Assembly: GCA_947096075.1 (NCBI GenBank) | Contig: CAMUQE010000055.1 | Location: 1 to 11,547 of the forward strand | Source: Veillonella parvula | GTDB taxonomy: Bacteria > Bacillota > Negativicutes > Veillonellales > Veillonellaceae | Direction: 5' to 3' | DNA: 11,547 nucleotides | Part shown: positions 1 through 5,690 of the stretch, in pieces | How the letters are laid out: every line of letters begins with the position of its first letter | Position numbering within the stretch: the first letter of the stretch is position 1 | The notes under the pieces: model-generated | Told to the model about the DNA's origin: nothing | Seen by the model: only the letters and a program-made list of their open reading frames with translations | Databases searched by the model: none | Program-made: the position numbers and the translations under genes

Positions 1-780
1 GGGTTTATGTGGGGACTGTCTTCAAATTATAAGTTATATGGTGTACCAGTTCTTAATTATCATCAAATAAATGATGAAAAGCATTCAGCCTTAACATTAC
101 ATGTAGATCAATTTAAAGAACAGATGGAATATCTCCATAATCATGGGTATAATACGATTACATTGGATCAATTGTATGATTATTTGTATAATGGTAAGGC
201 GTTACCAGACAAGCCTATTGTTATAACTTTTGACGATGGTTACGTTGATAATTATGAACATGCTTTGCCTATATTAAAGGAATATAATATGAAGGCTACT
301 TTGTTTATGATTAGCGATGCAGCGAATACGCCTGGATTTGTTAGTACGGAGCAAATGCGGCAAATGGAGGCCGGCGGCTTTGATATTCAAGGTCATACAA
401 ATCATCACAAGATACTAACCCATATGGATCCAACGGAGTTGCCAGATGCTATTCTCGGTGGGAAAACTTCGATGGAAGGTATTCTAGGGGAGCCTATCGT
501 TTATTTAGCCTATCCAGGTGGTTTTAATGATATGCTCGTTCAGTATGTTACGAAGCAATCTGGTTATAAGATGGCTTTCACCGTTCAACCAGGTACAGTT
601 AAGCCTGGAGATAATCTCTATGCCTTAGATCGATTAGCAATATTCCAAGGTGATACACCGTATTTATCTTTCTGGCTGCGGCTACATTGTGCACCGCTTA
701 TTAAGTATACTTGGGCATTACGTGATACATTACGTGATAATGGATGGCCGATATTGGCGTCTATCGTGCCTTTATTTTAG
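1..780 (+). CDS. Polysaccharide deacetylase (NodB fold), 5'-truncated by window edge
   Basis: Metal-dependent de-N-acetylase of the carbohydrate esterase 4 family, most like the extracytoplasmic IcaB/PgaB branch that acts on poly-N-acetylglucosamine or related wall glycans. Numbering from the ATG at 7, it shows the YHQI entry motif (residues 18-21), the metal/catalytic TFDDG (74-78), HTNHH (130-134, with the two metal-binding His of the HxxxH pattern), YPGG (169-172) and a late LDRL motif near 207. The reading frame is open through the left edge and no ribosome site is visible before the ATG at 7, so the true start is probably upstream, likely with a signal or membrane anchor. It lies 8 bp ahead of moaB and is probably co-transcribed with it. 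The family call is firm; the exact substrate is unknown. Confidence 0.88.
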   Translation, partial: GFMWGLSSNYKLYGVPVLNYHQINDEKHSALTLHVDQFKEQMEYLHNHGYNTITLDQLYDYLYNGKALPDKPIVITFDDGYVDNYEHALPILKEYNMKATLFMISDAANTPGFVSTEQMRQMEAGGFDIQGHTNHHKILTHMDPTELPDAILGGKTSMEGILGEPIVYLAYPGGFNDMLVQYVTKQSGYKMAFTVQPGTVKPGDNLYALDRLAIFQGDTPYLSFWLRLHCAPLIKYTWALRDTLRDNGWPILASIVPLF

Positions 781-784
781 GAGG
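778..784 (+). promoter_or_regulatory. Ribosome binding site that sets the moaB start
   Basis: TAGGAGG overlaps the stop codon of the deacetylase gene and sits 4 nt before the ATG at 789. This supports the start at 789 rather than the in-frame ATG at 744, which lies inside the deacetylase gene and has no such site. The overlap suggests translational coupling of the two genes. Confidence 0.75.
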
Positions 785-788
785 AATT

Positions 789-1283
789 ATGTCTTACGAA
801 GTTGTATCAAGACCATTACATATTGCAGTGTTAACTGTATCTGATACTCGTACATTAGAAACAGATAAAGGAGGCAACAAGGTTCAAGAATTCTTGGAAA
901 CAGCAAATCATATTGTGGCAGATCGCAAAATTGTAATTGATGATTGTGATGCTATAAGGAATGCCATGATTCTATGGTGTAATGATGAGTCTATCGATGT
1001 CATTATATCCACTGGGGGAACTGGTATTGCTATGAGAGATGTTACTATAGAGGCCGTAAATAGCTTATATGAAAAGAATATCCCAGGTTTTGGTGAAATC
1101 TTTAGATATTTATCCTATACGGAGGATATTGGAACGAAAGCAATGGCATCTCGTGCAGAAGCTGGTGTTAAGAATAACACTTTGATGTTCTCTATTCCTG
1201 GCTCTGTTGGGGCCGTCACTTTAGCGATGAGCAAACTCATCATTCCTGAAATGGGTCATTTGGTGCGAGAAATTACAAAATAA
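789..1283 (+). CDS. moaB: MoaB/MogA-family molybdopterin biosynthesis protein
   Basis: Small (164 aa) protein of the molybdopterin-binding MoaB/MogA fold. In this family the protein adenylylates molybdopterin before molybdenum insertion in the cytoplasm. The sequence shows TVSDTR near the N terminus, the nucleotide/pterin loop STGGTGIAMRDVTIEA, and the C-terminal block with FGEIFRYLSY, IGTKAMASRAEAG and SIPGS. The FGE-FR-LSY and SRA-AG pattern matches MoaB better than MogA. I chose the start at 789 because of the adjacent ribosome site; starting at 744 would add 15 residues unlike the family. Length is typical. It ends just before a strong terminator and appears to be the last gene of an operon with the deacetylase. 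No other molybdenum cofactor gene is in the window, so its pathway context is not visible. Confidence 0.9.
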   Translation: MSYEVVSRPLHIAVLTVSDTRTLETDKGGNKVQEFLETANHIVADRKIVIDDCDAIRNAMILWCNDESIDVIISTGGTGIAMRDVTIEAVNSLYEKNIPGFGEIFRYLSYTEDIGTKAMASRAEAGVKNNTLMFSIPGSVGAVTLAMSKLIIPEMGHLVREITK

Positions 1284-1294
1284 TATATATATGG

Positions 1295-1322
1295 AGACTG
1301 TTCTTTTGAGAACAGTCTTTTT
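1295..1322 (+). terminator. Rho-independent terminator after moaB
   Basis: A perfect 10-bp stem (1295-1304 with 1309-1318) and a 4-nt loop TTTG, followed by a short T run (1318-1322). It begins 11 bp after the moaB stop codon. Confidence 0.88.
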
Positions 1323-1345
1323 ATATATCTTGAATTGCAATAAGT

Positions 1346-1348
1346 AAT
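1346..1348. repeat. Target site duplication, left copy (AAT)
   Basis: AAT lies immediately outside the left GCGACAAA end of the insertion sequence and is repeated at 2377-2379. A 3-bp duplication fits the 2-3 bp typical of the IS30 family. Being so short and AT-rich, it could match by chance. Confidence 0.6.
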
Positions 1349-1356
1349 GCGACAAA
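1349..1356. repeat. IS30 terminal inverted repeat, left tip
   Basis: GCGACAAA, the exact reverse complement of TTTGTCGC at 2369-2376. Only the outermost 8 bp are perfect; further in the two ends stay A-rich but diverge. Confidence 0.7.
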
Positions 1357-1357
1357 A

Positions 1358-2296
1358 TTAAATCAATTTTCTAATCTCATGTTTAAACATGTCAAATGGT
1401 GTTTTAAACCCAAGGCATTTCCTAGGTCGATTATTAATCAACATTAGTGCTTCTGTTAGTGTATCTAGTGTAACTTTTGCTAAATCGGTTTTCTTAGGGA
1501 AAAATTCTCGGAGTAACCCATTACTATTTTCATTAGAACCACGTTGCCATGCTGCATAAGCATCGGCAAAATACATTGGTATTTCAAACTCGTTTTCAAC
1601 CTGTTCATAGCAAGCAAATTCTTTACCACGGTCCACCGTAAAGGTTTTAAGTAATTTGCTGGTTAATGTATTGTACAAGGAACTAATAGCTAAAAACATA
1701 GAATCTTTAGATCGATCATTCATTTTTATGGCCACATAGAATCGTGTTTTACGTTCAACAAATGTAGCTAAACAGCCTTTGCTTTGACCTCTGGAAGAAA
1801 CCATTGTATCTAGTTCCCAATGACCAAAAACCTCACGGTTTTCAACTTCTTGAGTGCGCTCTTTAATGGTCCTTTTAACATTGAAGCGTCCACGGGTTTC
1901 CTGTGTGCCGGGCTTTTTTCCTTTCCGGCGAAGTACTTTTTCTGTTACAGCAAGAAAACCACGATGGATCCAAGAATATATGGTCTTAAAGCTTAGAACT
2001 CCAGCTCATTCAGCACCAACTATTTCTTCTGGAGACCAAGTTTGTTGTAACCTGGATTCAATTAAAGCTACTAATTGAGGTGTTAACTTTGTAGGTCTAC
2101 CTTTATTAGCAGACTTACTAATTGCTAACTGCTGTGCTTTAATCGCAGAGTATTCGCCTTTAACACGATTTAATTCTCTGGCTACAGTAGAATGATGTAC
2201 ACCGATTAAACTAGCAATTCTACGAACAGAGTACCTTTCTTTTCTTAAAACTTCTATTTGACTTCGTTTTTCTATGGTAAGATGTATATAGCTCAT
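1358..2296 (-). pseudogene. IS30-family transposase, interrupted by one in-frame TGA
   Basis: DDE transposase whose frame runs from the ATG at 2296-2294 (GGAGGT ribosome site at 2309-2304) to the TAA at 1360-1358, about 312 codons, normal for IS30. The N-terminal part (codons 1-96) carries the IS30 helix-turn-helix region, with SVRRIASLIGVHHSTVAREL, and the WSPEEI motif. Codon 97 (2008-2006) is TGA. Past it the same frame continues without any shift through KTIYSWI, then GHWELDTM (first Asp), TVDRGKEF (second Asp) and RGSNENSNGLLREFFPK (catalytic Glu). Only the one base change breaks it, plausibly TGG (Trp) to TGA, so inactivation looks recent. The ATG at 1804 in the second part falls right after the first catalytic Asp, so the fragment starting there is not an independent gene. 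Confidence 0.88.
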
Positions 2297-2360
2297 ATTA
2301 GAGACCTCCGTGTCATGTATTTGTGGTTATTTACATTTTACACGAGATCTCCAATATGAG
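2292..2360 (-). promoter_or_regulatory. Hairpin able to bury the transposase ribosome site and start codon
   Basis: On the minus-strand RNA, 2360-2341 can pair with 2312-2292 around a 28-nt loop. All 20 positions of the first arm pair, including two G-U wobbles, with one bulged base in the second arm. The second arm contains the GGAGGT ribosome site and the AUG of the transposase. An RNA entering the element from outside would carry both arms and hide the start, whereas an RNA initiated in the loop would carry only one. This is the logic known for IS10 and IS50 protection from read-through transcription; applying it here is inference. Confidence 0.65.
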
Positions 2361-2368
2361 TCTTTTTA

Positions 2369-2376
2369 TTTGTCGC
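2369..2376. repeat. IS30 terminal inverted repeat, right tip
   Basis: TTTGTCGC, the inverted partner of the left tip at 1349-1356, directly followed by the AAT duplication. Confidence 0.7.
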
Positions 2377-2379
2377 AAT
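2377..2379. repeat. Target site duplication, right copy (AAT)
   Basis: Second copy of the AAT at 1346-1348, immediately outside the right end of the IS30 element. Confidence 0.6.
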
Positions 2380-2490
2380 ATATTTTACAATTCATCATAT
2401 GATTACAATCAATATTTGATGGATATAAAAGTAGGTAATTGATCCAAAGAATATGAGCATGAGAAGTAAGTGAATTAATTTATCTTGTTT

Positions 2491-2517
2491 AAAACAATAC
2501 CATTGCAGTATTGTTTT
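2491..2517. promoter_or_regulatory. Perfect dyad, candidate operator of the Rrf2 regulator
   Basis: AAAACAATAC (2491-2500) is repeated as its exact reverse complement GTATTGTTTT (2508-2517) across a 7-bp spacer. It covers the -35 and most of the spacer of the promoter predicted at 2503-2531, a typical place for repressor binding. Autoregulation is common among Rrf2 regulators. As RNA it would be upstream of the predicted start site, and its stem is too AT-rich for a convincing terminator. Confidence 0.5.
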
Positions 2518-2531
2518 ATTTCATTTATACT
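2503..2531 (+). promoter_or_regulatory. Predicted sigma-70 promoter of the Rrf2 regulator gene
   Basis: TTGCAG (2503-2508, weak -35) lies 17 bp before TATACT (2526-2531, good -10), about 46 bp before the regulator start. The weak -35 and the overlapping dyad suggest a regulated promoter. It lies wholly outside the IS30 element. Confidence 0.5.
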
Positions 2532-2564
2532 AGATTTAGTAATACGTTTGTCCGAGTGCACGAG

Positions 2565-2571
2565 AAAGGAG
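2565..2571 (+). promoter_or_regulatory. Ribosome binding site that sets the Rrf2 start
   Basis: AAAGGAG sits 5 nt before the ATG at 2577. The in-frame ATG at 2511 has no such site, falls within the right arm of the dyad and would lie upstream of the predicted transcription start. Confidence 0.75.
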
Positions 2572-2576
2572 ACTTT

Positions 2577-3008
2577 ATGAAGTTAAATCAGGCCACGGAT
2601 TATGCATTTCGCATGGTCTTGCATATGGCGCTACTACCTTCGGGCTCGAAGATAACTGGTGCTGTATTGGCTGAGCAAGAGTTGATTCCAGAACGCTTTT
2701 TGCTCAAGATTATGCGTAGTCTCATTGCAGCAGGAATTATGAAATCCTTCCGCGGTGTAGATGGCGGGTTTGCCTTGAATCGAAGCCCTCAAGAGATTTC
2801 GTTGCTTGATGTAATTAGAGCAGTAGAAGGGGATGCGTATTTACAACGTTGTTTATATGATGTAGGTTCTTGCTCTAAGTCTTGTAAGGGGCATTGCGCT
2901 ATAAATGAAGCAATGGGCGTGATTCAGCATCAATTGGTCAATCAGTTGGAAGCGGTTAATTTTAAGAACCTTGCCCAACGAGAACAGTTGATTATCGCTG
3001 AGGCTTGA
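2577..3008 (+). CDS. Rrf2-family transcriptional regulator with a four-cysteine cluster
   Basis: A 143-aa winged-helix DNA-binding regulator of the Rrf2 family (relatives IscR, NsrR, CymR). The N terminus MKLNQATDYAFRMVLHMA is the usual family opening. The recognition region ends in RGVDGGFALNRSPQEISLLDVIRAVEG, also diagnostic. Between the winged helix and the dimerisation helix lie C92, C99, C103 and C107, spaced x6, x3 and x3, in the place where IscR and NsrR hold an Fe-S cluster. It is therefore likely a redox, oxygen or NO sensor; ligand and signal are inferred. It is followed 86 bp later by cydA with no recognisable terminator between, so it probably controls itself and cydAB. Exact orthology within the family is unresolved. 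Confidence 0.9.
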   Translation: MKLNQATDYAFRMVLHMALLPSGSKITGAVLAEQELIPERFLLKIMRSLIAAGIMKSFRGVDGGFALNRSPQEISLLDVIRAVEGDAYLQRCLYDVGSCSKSCKGHCAINEAMGVIQHQLVNQLEAVNFKNLAQREQLIIAEA

Positions 3009-3060
3009 GCTTTTTTTATAGTCGCAATGATGCAAGGTTTATTTGTAAAAGCTCGTCAAG
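3004..3060. repeat. Inverted repeat in the cydA leader
   Basis: CTTGAGCTTTT (3004-3014) can pair with AAAAGCTC (3047-3054) plus CAAG (3057-3060), with a 2-nt bulge and a 32-nt loop. The left arm overlaps the stop codon of the Rrf2 gene. No T run follows the right arm, so it is not an obvious terminator. It could be a leader RNA structure or a binding site controlling cydA, or chance in AT-rich sequence. Confidence 0.3.
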
Positions 3061-3094
3061 TGATGTTGGTATTTTATTCTAAGGAGGAAAACAC

Positions 3095-4483
3095 ATGTTT
3101 GAAGCTGTAGATTTAGCCCGATTGCAATTCGCGCTAACATCTATCTATCACTGGTTATTTGTGCCGTTCACACTAGGTATGACAGTGATTGTTGCTGCTT
3201 TAGAGTGGACCTACGTGTCGACTGGTAAAGAAGTATACAAAAAAATGGCTAAGTTCTGGGGCAAATTGTTCCTAATTAACTTTGCTATGGGTGTGGTGAC
3301 TGGTATTGTTCAGGAATTCCATTTCGGTATGAACTGGGCAGAATATTCTCGTTTTATGGGTGACATTTTCGGTGCTCCATTGGCCCTTGAAGCATTAATG
3401 GCATTTTTCTTGGAATCTACATTCATGGGCGTTTGGATTTTCGGTTGGGATCGCTTACATAAATGTGTTCACGCCCTTGTAGCTACATTTGTAGCATTAG
3501 GTACAAATCTATCTGCGTTCTGGATTCTTGTAGCAAACTCTTTTATGCAACATCCTGTAGGTTTTGTATTACGCAATGGCCGTGCAGAGATGGAAAATTT
3601 CCTGATCATCGTTCAAAATGGCTATGTACCTGGACAATTTTTCCATATTGTATTGAATGGTTTATTAACAGCAGGCGTAATTATTATGGCAGTCAGTGCA
3701 TGGCACTTATTACGCAATAATGCGACAGAGTTCTACCGTCGCTCTGCTAAATGGGGTATGGTTATCGCTCTAGTATTCGGTACTTTAGGTGCATTAGCTG
3801 GTCATCACCAGGGTCAGTACATCACAAAAGTACAACCTATGAAAATGGCTGCTATGGAAGCGTTGTGGGAAACACAAGATCCAGCACCATTCTCTTTAGT
3901 AGCTAACATTGATACTAAGGCACAAAAAAATACAAATGCTCTTGAAATTCCTGGTGGTTTATCCTTCTTGACTCAAAACTCCTTTACGTCTGGTAAGGTA
4001 GAAGGTATCAAAGACCTTCAAGCAAAAGCGGAGGCTCAATATGGTCCTGGCAACTATATTCCAGATGTTCCAGCAATCTTCTGGACATTCCGTGTCATGG
4101 TAGCATCCGGTTCTCTTATGTTACTTGTTGCCTTTGTAGGTCTTATCCTAAATGCAAAAGATAAACTTGTTGAAAACCGCACATTCTTAAAAATTATGTT
4201 CTGGATGTTGCCATTGCCATTTATCGCTCACTCCACTGGTTGGTTTGTAGCGGAAGCAGGTCGTCAACCATGGCTTGTATATGGTTTGCAATTGACTGCA
4301 GATGGTGCGTCTAAATCCGTAACGGCTCCAGAAATTATGACTACAATCATCGGCTTTACACTTGTGTATATCGTGGCTGCTATCGCGGCTATCTACCTTG
4401 CTGTAGAACACATTAAAAAAGGTCCGGATGGCAACCCATCTCATGATGTAGTTGAAAAAGAGGAGGCGAGATTATGGAATTAA
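3095..4483 (+). CDS. cydA: Cytochrome bd quinol oxidase subunit I
   Basis: Heme-bearing subunit of the terminal oxidase that passes electrons from quinol to oxygen in the cytoplasmic membrane. The 462-aa protein carries the known essential residues: H19 and E99 at the high-spin heme site, E107 in the proton path, and H184 (QFFHIVLNG) and M335 (FWTFRVM) as the low-spin heme b558 pair. K250 and E255 (MKMAAMEALWETQ) sit in the quinol-binding Q loop, and GWFVAEAGRQPW is at 382-393. About nine membrane helices are expected. The stretch from E255 to R333 is roughly 56 residues shorter than in E. coli CydA, so this is a short-Q-loop type. The start is set by AAGGAGG at 3081-3087. The last 10 bases overlap cydB. 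No convincing promoter was found in the 86-bp gap, so co-transcription with the Rrf2 gene is possible. Confidence 0.97.
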   Translation: MFEAVDLARLQFALTSIYHWLFVPFTLGMTVIVAALEWTYVSTGKEVYKKMAKFWGKLFLINFAMGVVTGIVQEFHFGMNWAEYSRFMGDIFGAPLALEALMAFFLESTFMGVWIFGWDRLHKCVHALVATFVALGTNLSAFWILVANSFMQHPVGFVLRNGRAEMENFLIIVQNGYVPGQFFHIVLNGLLTAGVIIMAVSAWHLLRNNATEFYRRSAKWGMVIALVFGTLGALAGHHQGQYITKVQPMKMAAMEALWETQDPAPFSLVANIDTKAQKNTNALEIPGGLSFLTQNSFTSGKVEGIKDLQAKAEAQYGPGNYIPDVPAIFWTFRVMVASGSLMLLVAFVGLILNAKDKLVENRTFLKIMFWMLPLPFIAHSTGWFVAEAGRQPWLVYGLQLTADGASKSVTAPEIMTTIIGFTLVYIVAAIAAIYLAVEHIKKGPDGNPSHDVVEKEEARLWN

Positions 4484-5493
4484 TTTTTAATAACCTTGAA
4501 GTGGTATGGTTTATCTTAATTACTGTACTATTCGCTGGCTTTTTCTTATTAGAAGGTTTTGATTATGGTACTGGTATTTTGTTACCATTCATTGGTAAAA
4601 CTGACGTTGAACGTCGACAAATGATCAATGCCTTAGGTCCTGTGTGGGATGGTAATGAAGTTTGGATGATTACTGCTGGTGGTGCATTATTCGCATCCTT
4701 CCCTCACGTGTATGCTACATTATTTAGTGGATTCTACTTGGCTCTATTCTTGATGCTTGCAGCTCTTATTATTCGTGGCGTATCCTTTGAATTTCGTTCT
4801 AAGAGCCCTAATTTGTTATGGCGTAAAACATTCGACTACTGCATCTTCTTTGGCTCTTTGATTCCTGCACTATTGTGGGGTGTTACAGTAGGTAACTTGA
4901 TTCAAGGTACTCCAATTGATGCAAGTATGACATATGTTGGTACATTTTTTGATTTATTAAGTCCTTACACAGTACTTTGTGGTATTGCGTTCATTTTGGT
5001 ATTTACATACCATGGTGGCTTATTTACTTCTATTAAAACAGCTGGCGCTATTTCTGAACGCGCTCGTGCTGCTTCTTTGGTAGTAGGTGTTCCTACAGCT
5101 ATCGGTGCATTAGCATTGGTAGGTGCAACTTACGTATATACAGATTTGTTTAATTCTGTATTAGCTGTAGTTTGCTTTGCATTAACTATCGTGTTCTTCC
5201 TCATTTCTTGGGGCGCAGCACGAACTCGGAATACAAAATGGGGGTTCCTATTCAGCTGTTTATCTGTTATTTCTGTAACAGCTGCATACTTTGCAGGTTT
5301 GTTCCCTCGCATTATGGTTTCTTCTTTGAATCCTGAGTGGAGCTTGACTATTACTAATGCAGCTAACTCTACTTACACGTTGACTTTGATGACTTGTGTA
5401 GCATTCGTATTTGTGCCAATCATTTTGGTTTATCAATCTTGGGTATATTGGACATTCCGTCATCGTGTAACAGAAAAAGATTTACACTATTAA
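4474..5493 (+). CDS. cydB: Cytochrome bd quinol oxidase subunit II
   Basis: Second large membrane subunit of cytochrome bd, partner of CydA; it carries no heme but stabilises the heme-bearing subunit. The 339-aa protein opens with FFLLEGFDYGTGILLPF and has the family signature GPVWDGNEVWMITAGGALFASFP, where W58 and D59 correspond to W57 and D58 of E. coli. About eight hydrophobic helices follow. The ribosome site GAGGAGG lies inside the end of cydA and the genes overlap by 10 bp, pointing to translational coupling and matched subunit amounts. A terminator follows 46 bp after the stop, leaving no space for a CydX-like small subunit gene. Confidence 0.97.
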   Translation: MELIFNNLEVVWFILITVLFAGFFLLEGFDYGTGILLPFIGKTDVERRQMINALGPVWDGNEVWMITAGGALFASFPHVYATLFSGFYLALFLMLAALIIRGVSFEFRSKSPNLLWRKTFDYCIFFGSLIPALLWGVTVGNLIQGTPIDASMTYVGTFFDLLSPYTVLCGIAFILVFTYHGGLFTSIKTAGAISERARAASLVVGVPTAIGALALVGATYVYTDLFNSVLAVVCFALTIVFFLISWGAARTRNTKWGFLFSCLSVISVTAAYFAGLFPRIMVSSLNPEWSLTITNAANSTYTLTLMTCVAFVFVPIILVYQSWVYWTFRHRVTEKDLHY

Positions 5494-5539
5494 TAGAATA
5501 GCCTTATAACTCTTGTGAGTAAAAATTAAATCTTAATGT

Positions 5540-5570
5540 GAGGCGTGCCGTAGCGGCACGCCTCTTTTTT
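5540..5570 (+). terminator. Strong Rho-independent terminator after cydB
   Basis: A perfect 11-bp GC-rich stem (5540-5550 with 5554-5564), a TAG loop and six T residues (5565-5570). It closes the cydAB transcript and separates it from the cydDC gene, which must have its own promoter or depend on read-through. Confidence 0.95.
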
Positions 5571-5690
5571 GTGGTAAGATGATTATAATATTGATAAATT
5601 TAGATTCACTTGGACTCTTTTAGGCCTATTTAAAGGAATTTAAATTTGTTTGATTTTATATATTTAAGTTGATTTACCATAGAGGATAGT

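Larger units (their letters stand above)
1349..2376 (-). mobile_element. IS30-family insertion sequence, about 1028 bp
   Basis: Bounded by the inverted ends GCGACAAA (1349-1356) and TTTGTCGC (2369-2376), flanked by AAT direct repeats, and almost filled by one transposase frame on the minus strand. The transposase stop codon is only 9 bp from the left end. Beyond the first 8 bp the two ends match only partly, with similar A-rich sequence. The element landed 23 bp past the moaB terminator and upstream of the regulator promoter, so it probably breaks no gene. It appears structurally whole but its transposase carries a nonsense codon. Confidence 0.88.

Noticed and set aside
744..788. In-frame upstream start for moaB adding 15 residues
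   Set aside because: It lies inside the deacetylase gene, has no ribosome site and does not resemble the family N terminus; the start at 789 has a clear TAGGAGG.
1358..1804. Separate gene starting at the ATG at 1804 on the minus strand
   Set aside because: It is the same frame as the upstream transposase part, lacks a ribosome site, and would lack the first catalytic Asp just before it; it is the 3' part of one broken transposase.
1854..2078. Plus-strand open frame within the IS30 element
   Set aside because: It is antisense to the transposase with no ribosome site or recognisable protein; the conserved IS30 motifs are on the opposite strand.
2491..2520. Dyad at 2491-2517 as a Rho-independent terminator
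   Set aside because: The stem is very AT-rich, the T run is weak and no gene lies upstream on that strand to terminate; its position over a promoter fits an operator better.
2511..2576. In-frame upstream start for the Rrf2 gene adding 22 residues
   Set aside because: It lies in the dyad and predicted promoter, lacks a ribosome site, and the family opening MKLNQATDYA begins at 2577.
5579..5623. Tiny 14-codon frame after the cydB terminator as a CydX-like subunit
   Set aside because: Too short, no convincing ribosome site, and it lies beyond a strong terminator.
5571..5690. Promoter for cydDC in the gap after cydAB
   Set aside because: Several TTG and AT-rich hexamers exist, but none pair as -35 and -10 with 16-18 bp spacing well enough to report.
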